From: Ktedonobacterales bacterium
Lineage (GTDB): Bacteria > Chloroflexota > Ktedonobacteria > Ktedonobacterales > JADMIN01
Direction: 5' to 3'
Assembly: GCA_025935235.1 (NCBI GenBank)
Contig: JAICVT010000199.1
Location: 1 to 8,168, forward strand
Length of the DNA stretch: 8,168 nt
Shown here piece after piece: positions 1 to 6,208 of the stretch. Numbering within the stretch: position 1 is the stretch's first letter; each line of letters opens with the position of its first letter. The notes below the pieces were generated by a model that was not told the DNA's origin, did not search any database, and saw only the letters and a list, made by a program, of their open reading frames with translations. A program made the position numbers and the translations under genes.

Positions 1-918
1 ATCACGTACCACATCGTCCACCGCACAGCCCTCGACGCGCTGCCCGGAGCGGGAGGCCATGTGCAGCGCGGCAACGCCCATATCGCGCGCCCGGCGAATG
101 ATCTGAAACAGCTCCTCGATGCGCTGCGGTGTGCGCTCGCCCAGGAACGCCATCCAGGTATAGTCGGCGAAGATGGCGCCCGGCTCGGCCAGTGGCGCGC
201 TGAAGTCTATCAGCAGCAGATCGCCGCGCGCGACCGGCGTGTGTCGCTCGGCGCTGGGGCTGTAGTGCGGGTTGGCGGCGTTGCCATTCACCGAGACCAG
301 CGGCGCCTCGTCATCAGGGACTGCCAGCCCCTCGGCGCGCATGTAGCTGCTCAGCTCCTGCTGGATGCTGTACTCGTTCAGCGGATCGCCCGCCAGCAGC
401 CGCTCGCGTGTCCAGTCAAACACACGCTCGCCCGCGCGCACGAGCGCCTGCCCAGCGCGGCGATGCGACTCCACCTGCCACGGCGTCAGCACGGCCTCGA
501 ACTGCTGCGCGAAGTCGGCGGAAGAGACGACCTCTGGGCCGAGCGACCGCACCAGCTCGACCGTGCCAGCGTCCACCAGCGAGCAGTAGGGGATGCCGTT
601 GTCCGGTACGTATTCCATCGCCACGCGCCGCGCTCCGGCCACCGCCGCGGCCAGCAACTCGCGGTACTCGCGCCAGGTACGGTAGACGCGCTGCTTCCCC
701 GGCAGGCTGGCCAGCGCATGCGCCTCCACCGCGCTGACGATCGCCACTGGCTCGCCCTGTGCGGGAACATAGTAGAGCCAGCGGCGCGTGAAGAACGCCT
801 GTGGCGGCAGCTCCAGCACGCGATGCGCGATGGCGTTGGAGCGGCGGAAGTCGTACAGGAGCCAGCCGTCTACCTTCGCGGCTCGCAATGCCGCCTGGAA
901 CGCGGTAATATCTGGCAT
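1..918 (-). CDS. M24-family metallopeptidase (Xaa-Pro aminopeptidase-like), 3' end beyond window
   Basis: Read on the minus strand, an open frame runs from ATG (918-916) to the window edge without a stop, giving 306 codons. The first ~145 residues look like the creatinase/aminopeptidase N-terminal domain (TRRWLYYVPAQGEP, VAMEYVPDNGIPY, VDAGTVELVRSLG). From about residue 150 the pita-bread M24 catalytic domain begins: a substrate-pocket histidine in NPHYSP (H218), then LLLIDF...ADYTW, supplying the first two metal-ligand aspartates (D238 and D252). The remaining ligands expected in the family (one His, two Glu) would lie left of position 1. Members usually have about 390-400 residues, so roughly a quarter is missing. 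By family, it should be a cytoplasmic dinuclear-metal peptidase removing residues N-terminal to proline; the exact substrate cannot be told. The start is supported by GAGAGGA (928-934) 9 bases upstream. It is transcribed away from the MoxR operon. A long plus-strand frame (61-1191) is only its shadow. Confidence 0.9.
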   Translation of the reverse strand, partial: MPDITAFQAALRAAKVDGWLLYDFRRSNAIAHRVLELPPQAFFTRRWLYYVPAQGEPVAIVSAVEAHALASLPGKQRVYRTWREYRELLAAAVAGARRVAMEYVPDNGIPYCSLVDAGTVELVRSLGPEVVSSADFAQQFEAVLTPWQVESHRRAGQALVRAGERVFDWTRERLLAGDPLNEYSIQQELSSYMRAEGLAVPDDEAPLVSVNGNAANPHYSPSAERHTPVARGDLLLIDFSAPLAEPGAIFADYTWMAFLGERTPQRIEELFQIIRRARDMGVAALHMASRSGQRVEGCAVDDVVRD

Positions 919-948
919 AGGATGTTGTCCTCTCGCAACTGTGACTCG

Positions 949-964
949 TGTGGATATGTGGATA
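949..964 (-). repeat. Perfect tandem octamer TATCCACA x2 (DnaA-box-like)
   Basis: On the plus strand TGTGGATA occurs twice head to tail (949-956 and 957-964). On the minus strand this reads TATCCACA twice, and with the preceding base each copy matches 8 of 9 positions of the DnaA box TTATCCACA, the mismatch being the first base. The copies lie 31-46 bases upstream of the peptidase ATG. The repeat is directly visible; a DnaA role is speculative, because 8-base spacing makes the two 9-mers overlap by one base. Similar 8/9 matches also occur inside coding sequence (3373-3381 and 5122-5130). Confidence 0.35.
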
Positions 965-991
965 CCGATAATCGGGCGCGCGTCTTGCGCC

Positions 992-997
992 ATTGTA
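992..997 (-). promoter_or_regulatory. Possible -10 box (TACAAT) for the M24 peptidase gene
   Basis: The minus strand reads TACAAT, 5 of 6 matches to the sigma-70 -10 consensus, about 75 bases upstream of the peptidase start codon. No convincing TTGACA-like -35 element lies 16-18 bases further upstream, so this is a weak call resting on one hexamer. Confidence 0.25.
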
Positions 998-1187
998 CGC
1001 GACCAGGCGGCAGATGCAGGGTTTCGCAATGGCGCGGGCCTGTAAATGGCGATATGGTCAAGCGTCATCATAGCAGAGCTGGGTTAACGCTCGCTTCTTC
1101 GCCGCGCTGTCCCGCCCGCCTACGGGTAACGCCGCGACGTAGTTGCACGTACAACCAGCGCATCGGCGGGAAATTGTCAGCGCCGGT

Positions 1188-1216
1188 TTGACGTTCAGGA
1201 GGACCCACAGCACAAT
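1188..1216 (+). promoter_or_regulatory. Candidate sigma-70-type promoter for the MoxR operon
   Basis: TTGACG (1188-1193, 5 of 6 to TTGACA) is followed after exactly 17 bases by CACAAT (1211-1216, 4 of 6 to TATAAT). Transcription would start near 1222-1224 and give a leader of about 205 bases before the MoxR start codon. The -10 hexamer overlaps the left arm of the inverted repeat 1208-1262, so a regulator binding there could block transcription. No better pair was seen upstream of this operon. Confidence 0.45.
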
Positions 1217-1262
1217 ATGAGGATAGCGCTCCGTCCTCTGGAGCAGAGATAGCGTTGTGCTG
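1208..1262. repeat. Inverted repeat CAGCACAA...TTGTGCTG overlapping the promoter, with nested hairpins
   Basis: CAGCACAA (1208-1215) and TTGTGCTG (1255-1262) are perfect 8-base reverse complements separated by 39 bases. Inside them GCTCC (1228-1232) pairs with GGAGC (1240-1244); alternatively CTCTG (1236-1240) pairs with CAGAG (1244-1248), and the two inner pairings exclude each other. GATAGCG is also directly repeated at 1222-1228 and 1248-1254. This could be a two-site operator or, if transcription starts upstream, a structured RNA leader. Confidence 0.4.
1217..1252 (+). CDS. Possible 11-codon leader ORF (MRIALRPLEQR)
   Basis: ATG at 1217 opens an 11-codon frame ending with TAG at 1250-1252. 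A perfect Shine-Dalgarno-like AGGAGGA (1197-1203) lies 13 bases upstream, rather far but striking in non-coding DNA. The frame sits inside the inverted repeat 1208-1262. It conflicts with the proposed promoter, since a start near 1223 would leave the ATG out of the mRNA; only one of the two readings can be fully right unless transcription starts further upstream. There is no similarity to any peptide I recognise. Confidence 0.2.
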   Translation: MRIALRPLEQR

Positions 1263-1273
1263 ACTCACTCCGC

Positions 1274-1292
1274 CCGCGCGCCCGGCGCGCGG
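1274..1292. repeat. 19-base perfect GC palindrome in the MoxR leader
   Basis: CCGCGCGCC (1274-1282) and GGCGCGCGG (1284-1292) are perfect reverse complements around a single central C. As RNA this forms a very stable hairpin. No T-run follows, so it is not a classical intrinsic terminator. It could be a leader stem, a transcription pause site or an operator. Confidence 0.45.
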
Positions 1293-1348
1293 CCACTGAG
1301 GCAGGTGGCTCAGAGACAGCTCAACTCTTGTTGGTGGTTCGAGATGAG
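1292..1348 (+). other. Two further hairpins in the MoxR leader
   Basis: GCCAC (1292-1296) can pair with GTGGC (1305-1309), or instead CTGAG (1296-1300) with CTCAG (1309-1313); the two are mutually exclusive. Next, CTCAACTC (1320-1327) pairs with GAGATGAG (1341-1348) with one A-A mismatch and a 13-base loop. The second stem would bury the ATG at 1344 and partly present GGTGG (1333-1337) in its loop. Together with 1208-1262 and 1274-1292 this makes a leader dense in secondary structure. Each stem is short, so the folding is tentative. Confidence 0.3.
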
Positions 1349-1415
1349 AAAGGAGCGCGGCAGGTTCCCGCTGCGACCCGCACGACGGTGGCAGGTACGC
1401 GCCAGCGGAGGATAG
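1344..1415 (+). CDS. Possible 23-codon arginine-rich leader ORF just before the MoxR gene
   Basis: ATG at 1344 opens a 23-codon frame ending with TAG at 1413-1415; 7 of 23 residues are Arg (it begins MRKERGRFPLRPARR). A weak GGTGG (1333-1337) lies 6 bases upstream. Its last two sense codons (GGA GGA, 1407-1412) are also the ribosome binding site of the MoxR gene, and its stop lies 12 bases before that gene's GTG, in the same frame. That layout would fit translational coupling. In GC-rich DNA a short Arg-rich frame can arise by chance, so this is only a candidate. Confidence 0.25.
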   Translation: MRKERGRFPLRPARRWQVRASGG

Positions 1416-1427
1416 CCGCAAAGACGT

Positions 1428-2420
1428 GTGAAGCTAGAAGATCGTCCCGCGCTCTCGATACTAGACCTGAGACAGTCCGCGAGCCGTGTTATCGAGAACG
1501 TCGAGCGCGTCATCGTCGGCAAGCAGGAGTCGGTGCGCCTCACCCTGATCGCGGTGCTCTGTGGGGGCCACGTGCTGATCGAAGACGTGCCCGGCACAGG
1601 CAAAACGACGCTGATGAAGTCCATCGCGCGCTCGATTGGCTGCGGGTTCAAGCGCATCCAGTTCACGCCCGATCTGCTGCCAAGCGACGTGACAGGCGTC
1701 TCCATCTTCAATCAGCGCACCTCGGAGTTTGAGTTTCGCCCCGGTCCGATTATGAGCCAGTTTGTGCTGGCTGACGAGATCAACCGCGCGACACCCAAGA
1801 CCCAGTCGGCTCTGCTCGAAGCTATGGAGGAGGCGCAGATCACCGTAGACGGCGCAACCTATCCACTTCCGGTTCCTTTCCTCGTCATGGCGACGCAGAA
1901 CCCCATCGAATATGAGGGCACATTCCCACTGCCAGAGGCGCAGCTCGACCGCTTCATGCTCAACATTCGTCTGGGCTACCCTGGCCCTGCCGATGAGGTG
2001 ACGATTCTCGATCATCAGCAGCGCCGCCATCCGATTGACGACCTGACCGCTGTGATTGATGCCGACCAGCTGATCGAGATGCAGATGCGCGTGAAAGAGG
2101 TGCGCGTCAAGCAGGAGATCCGCGAATACATCGTCGCGCTGGTGAGCGCCACCCGCACGCATCCCCATGTCTACCTGGGCGCCAGCCCACGCGGCTCGCT
2201 GGCGCTGTTCCAGGCCGCGCAGGCCCGCGCCGCGCTCGACGGTCGCGACTATGTGGAGAGTGATGACGTGCAGGCGCTGATCAAGCCGACGCTGAGCCAC
2301 CGCATCATCCTTCACCCCAACCTGCGACGCGACGACGTGACGGCGTCCACCGTGCTAGACGACGCGCTGAGCCAGACGCCCGCCCCCGGCGGCCCATCCT
2401 CGCTCATCGCGCGCGGGTAG
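1428..2420 (+). CDS. MoxR-family AAA+ ATPase
   Basis: A 330-residue MoxR-type ATPase, normal length for the family. Visible in order: N-terminal helix with RVIVGKQESV (about 27-36), Walker A VPGTGKTT (54-61), the conserved FTPDLLPSDVTG (79-90), Walker B FVLADEINR (112-120), sensor 1 ATQNP (155-159), arginine-finger motif EAQLDRF (R175), and sensor 2 GASPRGS (R255) in the C-terminal lid. All catalytic positions are intact. The family forms cytoplasmic ATP-driven hexamers thought to remodel or activate partner proteins, usually vWA/DUF58 proteins encoded next door, as here. The GTG start is forced: an in-frame TAG lies at 1413-1415 and no ATG, GTG or TTG occurs between. GGAGGA (1407-1412) is 15 bases upstream, a long spacing that hints at weak or coupled initiation. 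First gene of the operon; its specific client is unknown. Confidence 0.96.
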   Translation: MKLEDRPALSILDLRQSASRVIENVERVIVGKQESVRLTLIAVLCGGHVLIEDVPGTGKTTLMKSIARSIGCGFKRIQFTPDLLPSDVTGVSIFNQRTSEFEFRPGPIMSQFVLADEINRATPKTQSALLEAMEEAQITVDGATYPLPVPFLVMATQNPIEYEGTFPLPEAQLDRFMLNIRLGYPGPADEVTILDHQQRRHPIDDLTAVIDADQLIEMQMRVKEVRVKQEIREYIVALVSATRTHPHVYLGASPRGSLALFQAAQARAALDGRDYVESDDVQALIKPTLSHRIILHPNLRRDDVTASTVLDDALSQTPAPGGPSSLIARG

Positions 2421-2461
2421 CCGGCAGTCACACTCGGTCGAACTCGGAAAGGCGTCAGGCT

Positions 2462-3682
2462 ATGCGTCCGTGGCAACTCATCGCGCTGATCTTTTTGCTG
2501 GGGCTGCTGGCGGTCTTCAACGGCTGGAAGCCATTCTGGGTGCTGTTCTATGCCCTGCTGGTGGCCTTCGCGCTCTCGCTCGTCTGGCTCGCGCTCAGCG
2601 TGCGCGGCCTGAAATTCGTACGCTCGTCAGTCGGCGGGCGCGCTGAGGTCGGCGACCGCATCGAGGAGCGGCTGGCGCTGGAGAATCACTCCTGGATCCC
2701 CAAGCTGTGGGTGCAGGTCAGCGATGGCTCGACCCTTCCCGGACACCACGCGGGCTACGTCTCCAGCGTCGGACCACGCCAGCGCATCGCCTGGCGCGCC
2801 CGCACGCTCTGCCGCAAGCGTGGGCGCTTCACGCTCGGCCCAGTGACGGCAACCACCGGCGACCCGATGGGGCTGTTCCGGCGCGAGATCACGCTGGCGC
2901 CTTCCTCGCAGCTGCTGGTGCTCCCCAACGTCTTTGACCTGAAGGCCTTCGCGCTTTTCCCCGGTGTGATGCCTGGACGCGGGCGCGGCTCGCAGCGCTC
3001 GCTGCAGGTGACGACCAACGTCGTGACCGTGCGCGACTATCGCGCGGGTGACGCGCTGACGCGCATTCACTGGCCCAGCACGGCTCGCCACGGGCAGTTG
3101 ATGGTCAAAGAGTTCGACCTGGACCCGACGATTGACGTGGTCATCCTGCTCGATCTGGACAAGGACACCCACGCGGGCGAGGACGAAAGCTCGACCGAAG
3201 AATACGCCGTGACCATCGCGGCCAGCGTGGCGACCTTCCTGCTGCGCCAGCGTGACCTGGCCGTGGCGCTCGAGGCGCCCGGACCGAGCGGCGTCTCGCT
3301 GCCGCTGGATCGCGGTGAGCGCCAGCGCGATCGCATGCTTGAATCGCTCGCGGTGGTACGTGCGGATCGTCATTATCCACTCTCCACTGCGCTTGCGGAG
3401 CTAGAGTTGCGACTCTCGCGCAATACCGCGCTAATCGTCGTCACACCGTCAGTCAATCTCGATTGGGAACAGCAGCTTGGCCATCTGCGTCGAAGAGGTG
3501 TGCGCCCCGCCGTCGTTCTGCTCGATCCCAGCGCCTTCGATGAGCGCTTTGGCGGCGTGAAGCGCGTGGTGGATGCACTCGACGACGCTGGAGTCCCTTC
3601 GATCACCGTCAAGCGCGGCGATGCGCTGGCGCGCGTGCTGGAGAGCAGCGCGACCAGCGGCGTCATCACGGTCGCCCGATAG
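2462..3682 (+). CDS. DUF58-domain membrane protein, MoxR partner
   Basis: A 406-residue protein. Two membrane segments lie at its N terminus (about 5-20 and 25-47), followed by a cytoplasmic or peripheral beta-rich stretch (CRKRGRFTLGPVTATTGDPMGLFRR, a typical upstream part of these proteins, split here between about 118 and 142). The DUF58 signature RDYRAGDALTRIHWPSTAR starts at R191. A von Willebrand A-like core follows with VVILLDLDKDTH (D231). The usual metal-site pattern DxSxS is replaced by DLDKD, so metal binding in the canonical manner is doubtful, which is common in DUF58 proteins. The family is encoded with MoxR ATPases and is taken to be their partner or client at the membrane; the molecular role is not established. 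ATG at 2462 has GGAAAGG (2446-2452) 9 bases upstream. The gene starts 41 bases after the MoxR stop with no promoter between, hence the same operon. Its TAG stop lies inside the first unit of the 11-base repeat array. Confidence 0.94.
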   Translation: MRPWQLIALIFLLGLLAVFNGWKPFWVLFYALLVAFALSLVWLALSVRGLKFVRSSVGGRAEVGDRIEERLALENHSWIPKLWVQVSDGSTLPGHHAGYVSSVGPRQRIAWRARTLCRKRGRFTLGPVTATTGDPMGLFRREITLAPSSQLLVLPNVFDLKAFALFPGVMPGRGRGSQRSLQVTTNVVTVRDYRAGDALTRIHWPSTARHGQLMVKEFDLDPTIDVVILLDLDKDTHAGEDESSTEEYAVTIAASVATFLLRQRDLAVALEAPGPSGVSLPLDRGERQRDRMLESLAVVRADRHYPLSTALAELELRLSRNTALIVVTPSVNLDWEQQLGHLRRRGVRPAVVLLDPSAFDERFGGVKRVVDALDDAGVPSITVKRGDALARVLESSATSGVITVAR

Positions 3683-3732
3683 CTTGCCGATAGCTTGCCG
3701 ATAGCTTGCCGATAGCTTGCCAATAGCTCGAC
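3678..3732. repeat. Tandem array of 11-base repeats (GATAGCTTGCC), four exact units plus one degenerate
   Basis: GATAGCTTGCC repeats exactly at 3678-3688, 3689-3699, 3700-3710 and 3711-3721. A degenerate fifth copy, AATAGCTCGAC, lies at 3722-3732. The TAG of unit 1 is the actual stop codon of the DUF58 gene. Because the period is 11, the TAGs at 3680, 3691, 3702, 3713 and 3724 fall in all three forward frames. The array fills most of the gap to the transglutaminase gene and ends before its ribosome binding site. Replication slippage is a simple origin; a role in insulating translation or setting spacing is possible. Confidence 0.95.
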
Positions 3733-3760
3733 CATTACCGGAGTGGGAGGCATCGTACTC

Positions 3761-6136
3761 ATGGAAACCGCCAGTGGAGTCGCGGCGCGAAACGCCAGCG
3801 GGCCGGAACGTATGCGCCGCGCCACGCCGCGCTTTTATCTCCTGCCGCGCGATGGTTGGCTCACGCTGCTGCTGACCTTCCTGATTATTTACGTCACCGT
3901 CGTCAGTGTGCAGTCGGTCCAGCCTGTCTGGGCGTCTGGGCTAAACGCGCTGACCGGCGCGATGCTGATCGGCGTGGCGCTCGGCTACATCGCCACCCAG
4001 CAGAACACCATTCCCAACGGCTGGATGCACACCATCGCGACCCTGGTTGGCGTGCTCGGCTCGTTCCAGATTACGGCGAACATCGCGCTGGACGGCGAGC
4101 GCGGGCAATTGCTCCAGAACACGCTGGTCTGGTTCCGGCGCGCCTTCACCCCCAATGGCAGCAGCGCCGACAACAGCGTCTTCCTGCTCTTCCTGACAAC
4201 GCTAACCTTCCTGCTGGCGTACATGACGATGTGGCTGGTCTTCCACGCGCGCAGGCCGTGGCTCGCCGTCGTCGCGAACGCGGTCGTCCTGCTGATCAAT
4301 CTCAACCAGACGACCACCGATGAGTTCTATTTCCTGATCGTCTTTCTCGTCCTGACGCTGCTGCTGCTCGTGCGCTTCACGCTGGCGGAGAACATGCGTC
4401 ACTGGCGCGGCTCCGGGCTGCGCTTCTCGCCCGATCTTGGCTGGGATTTCATGCAGGCGGGCGCCATCTTCGCCGTGATCGTCACGTTGATTCCCAACCT
4501 GCTGCCGATCGCGCAGCCCGATCCCGCCCTGGTCGCCTACTGGAACTCAAGTCAGAGTCCACTGACGGCGGTTGAGCAGCGCATGGAGAGCCTGTTCTCA
4601 GGCGTCAATGGCCGTGGGCAGGGAGGCGTCAGCTTCTTCTCGCCGAATCTGCCGTTGGTGGGCGACGTGAATCTGCCGACTACGCAGGTGCTGCACTACA
4701 CCATCGCCGACAATCTGCAGAACGACCCAACGCAGTACCTGGTGACGGAGACTTTCGCCGACTACGATGGGCTGGACAACTGGACGCGCGGCCAGACGAT
4801 TGATGTGACCTATGGGGCGAGCAAGACGCAGCCAGGGTCGTCGCCCGCCTATCATCTCGACACCTACAAGATCACGTTCGATGCCACTCCGACGGGCGGC
4901 GAGCGCTACATCCTGGCGCCAGGGAGCAGCGCCGCTAGCTTCTCCGTGCCGACCATCGCCCAGACCAGCGTGCAGACCCAGCAACCGGTGACATGGCTCT
5001 CGCAGCAGCCGCTGGGCAACAGCGAAACGTACACCGCCGTCGGCTACGTCTCGACCGCCAGCGTCAACCAACTCGAAGCGGTTCCCTATCCTGAGCAGGC
5101 GGCGAATGACGCGCAGGATGTCTATCCACAGTCCGTCCTGGTGGAGTATCTGCCCACTGAGCCACCCATCAGCCCGCTGGTCGCCCAGACCGCGCAGCAG
5201 GTGACCAAAGGCTCGCCGAATATGTATCAAGCGGCGGTGGCGCTCCAGGACTATCTGCGCACCTTCACCTACAACCCGCACAATCCCAATCCGCCCGCTG
5301 GCAAAGACTCGACCGTCTGGTTCCTCCAGCGCAAGGAGGGATTCTGCACCTTCTTCGCATCGGCGATGGCGTTGATGGGCCGCTCACTCGGCATGCCCAC
5401 GCGCATCGTGAGCGGCTACACCAATGGCTCGCTCGATGAGAAGTCGCACACCTACGTGGTGCGCGGCTCGCAGGCCCACACGTGGACGCAGATCTACTTC
5501 GGCCAGTATGGCTGGGTCAACTTCGAGCCGACGTCGACCTTCACGCCTTTCTTCCGTCCGCTCACAGGCAGCACCGGCCCCCTCACTGGCCCCACGACTA
5601 CCCCGGGCGCCACGCCTAGCTCGACGCCACACGACAGCCGCCAGTCGAAGCCTACCGGCGCCACAACTCCTGTGAACGCCATCCGGGACAGCGGGTGGGC
5701 CAAGGTCGGTCTGGGCGTGTTTATCGCCCTGCTGGCGGCGCTGATCGCGCTGGCGGCGCTGTGGGTGTGGTGGCGCTCGCTCTTCCGCGCCTATTCGCCT
5801 ATCGCGGCCAGCTTTGCGCGGTTGATCTTGCTTGGCGTCTGGGCGGGCGCGCCGCCGTCGCCCTCGCAAACGCCGCGCTCCTACGCGGCGCGGCTGGCCG
5901 AGGTCGCGCCGGAGCAGCGCGCCTCCATCGAACGCATTAGCGCGCTCTACTCCCGCGAGCGCTGGGGCGATCCGCTGAGCGCGAGCGAGACGGGCGATGT
6001 ATCGTCGCTTTACGAGCGTGGGCGCACCGGCCTGGTCGCCGCCATCGCACGCCGTCTGCGCCAGGCGCCCGCGGCCATCGCGGCGTTCTCGCGCCGCACA
6101 CGCGCCAGAGCAGCCGCATACCTCCGCGAGCGCTGA
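3761..6136 (+). CDS. TgpA-type membrane-bound transglutaminase-like protein
   Basis: A 791-residue multi-domain protein. The N-terminal region has about seven membrane segments (roughly 33-53, 61-78, 89-110, 138-160, 166-180, 188-207, 231-251). A long extracytoplasmic region (about 252-500) precedes the transglutaminase/papain-like core: nucleophile in EGFCTFFASAMALMGRSLGMP (C529), then RIVSGYTNG, QAHTWTQIYF (H573) and GWVNFEPT (E589). The third catalytic position, Asp in classical transglutaminases, is Glu here, a variant I recall from related bacterial proteins. A Pro/Thr/Ser-rich linker (about 590-645) leads to one more membrane segment (649-671) and a C-terminal DUF4129-like domain (about 680-760, TPRSYAARLAEVAP). 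The family acts at the outer face of the cytoplasmic membrane, probably on proteins or cell-wall components; the reaction (crosslinking or proteolysis) is unproven. A GTG at 3743 would add six residues, but GGGAGG (3745-3750), 10 bases before the ATG at 3761, favours the ATG. Third gene of the MoxR operon. Confidence 0.94.
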   Translation: METASGVAARNASGPERMRRATPRFYLLPRDGWLTLLLTFLIIYVTVVSVQSVQPVWASGLNALTGAMLIGVALGYIATQQNTIPNGWMHTIATLVGVLGSFQITANIALDGERGQLLQNTLVWFRRAFTPNGSSADNSVFLLFLTTLTFLLAYMTMWLVFHARRPWLAVVANAVVLLINLNQTTTDEFYFLIVFLVLTLLLLVRFTLAENMRHWRGSGLRFSPDLGWDFMQAGAIFAVIVTLIPNLLPIAQPDPALVAYWNSSQSPLTAVEQRMESLFSGVNGRGQGGVSFFSPNLPLVGDVNLPTTQVLHYTIADNLQNDPTQYLVTETFADYDGLDNWTRGQTIDVTYGASKTQPGSSPAYHLDTYKITFDATPTGGERYILAPGSSAASFSVPTIAQTSVQTQQPVTWLSQQPLGNSETYTAVGYVSTASVNQLEAVPYPEQAANDAQDVYPQSVLVEYLPTEPPISPLVAQTAQQVTKGSPNMYQAAVALQDYLRTFTYNPHNPNPPAGKDSTVWFLQRKEGFCTFFASAMALMGRSLGMPTRIVSGYTNGSLDEKSHTYVVRGSQAHTWTQIYFGQYGWVNFEPTSTFTPFFRPLTGSTGPLTGPTTTPGATPSSTPHDSRQSKPTGATTPVNAIRDSGWAKVGLGVFIALLAALIALAALWVWWRSLFRAYSPIAASFARLILLGVWAGAPPSPSQTPRSYAARLAEVAPEQRASIERISALYSRERWGDPLSASETGDVSSLYERGRTGLVAAIARRLRQAPAAIAAFSRRTRARAAAYLRER

Positions 6137-6150
6137 TCTTCCAGGATCTC

Positions 6151-6188
6151 CTCGGCCCGGCGTCTCCGATTCCTCCGTGGGCGCCGAG
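6151..6188 (+). terminator. Weak stem-loop after the MoxR operon
   Basis: CTCGGC (6151-6156) pairs with GCCGAG (6183-6188), with two more G-C pairs inside after a one-base bulge and a loop of about 20 bases. It starts 14 bases after the transglutaminase stop codon. No T-run follows, so it is not a standard intrinsic terminator; it may help 3'-end protection, or be chance in GC-rich DNA. Confidence 0.25.
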
Positions 6189-6194
6189 AAGTAG

Positions 6195-6200
6195 TATAAC
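6195..6200 (+). promoter_or_regulatory. Possible -10 box (TATAAC) for polA
   Basis: TATAAC matches the -10 consensus at 5 of 6 positions, in a short AT-rich patch (GTAGTATAAC) that stands out from GC-rich surroundings. It lies about 125 bases before the polA start codon, immediately upstream of the near-palindrome 6209-6240. No good -35 hexamer is seen 16-18 bases upstream, so an activator-dependent promoter or a chance match are both possible. Confidence 0.35.
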
Positions 6201-6208
6201 GACAGCGA

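Larger units (their letters stand above)
919..1427. other. Divergent intergenic region between the M24 peptidase and the MoxR operon
   Basis: These 509 bases contain no ORF resembling a known protein. They must hold the start signals for the leftward peptidase gene and the rightward MoxR operon. Left part (919-1075): ribosome binding site of the peptidase gene, a tandem octamer (949-964) and a TACAAT box on the minus strand. Middle (1076-1187): little beyond a small imperfect palindrome, GTTGCACGTACAAC (1142-1155, one mismatched pair), which could be an operator. Right part (1188-1427): a promoter-like pair, several inverted repeats and two very short ORFs. No U-tract terminator and no tRNA or T-box consensus was seen. 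Confidence 0.8.

Noticed and set aside
61..1191. 376-codon plus-strand open frame
   Set aside because: It is antisense to the M24 peptidase, whose minus-strand product has clear family motifs. The translation is Arg/His/Gln-rich with no recognisable domain, as expected of a GC-rich shadow frame.
1300..1400. T-box- or tRNA-like hints (GGTTCGAG at 1337-1344, GGTGGCAGGTACGCG near 1387)
   Set aside because: No 7-base acceptor stem or cloverleaf can be drawn around the TpsiC-like octamer. The second match lacks the contiguous T-box core GGTGGNACCGCG, and the downstream gene is not an amino-acid-related T-box target.
1461..2315. 284-codon minus-strand open frame opposite the MoxR gene
   Set aside because: Shadow of the MoxR ATPase, which carries all AAA+ motifs on the plus strand; the antisense product has no family features.
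3373..3381. TTATCCACT, 8/9 DnaA box
   Set aside because: A single copy inside the DUF58 coding sequence; most likely chance.
3743..3760. GTG at 3743 as the transglutaminase start
   Set aside because: The ribosome binding site GGGAGG overlaps it and is correctly spaced only for the ATG at 3761.
4598..5281. 227-codon minus-strand open frame opposite the transglutaminase gene
   Set aside because: No recognisable motif, no convincing ribosome binding site, and fully inside a well-supported gene.
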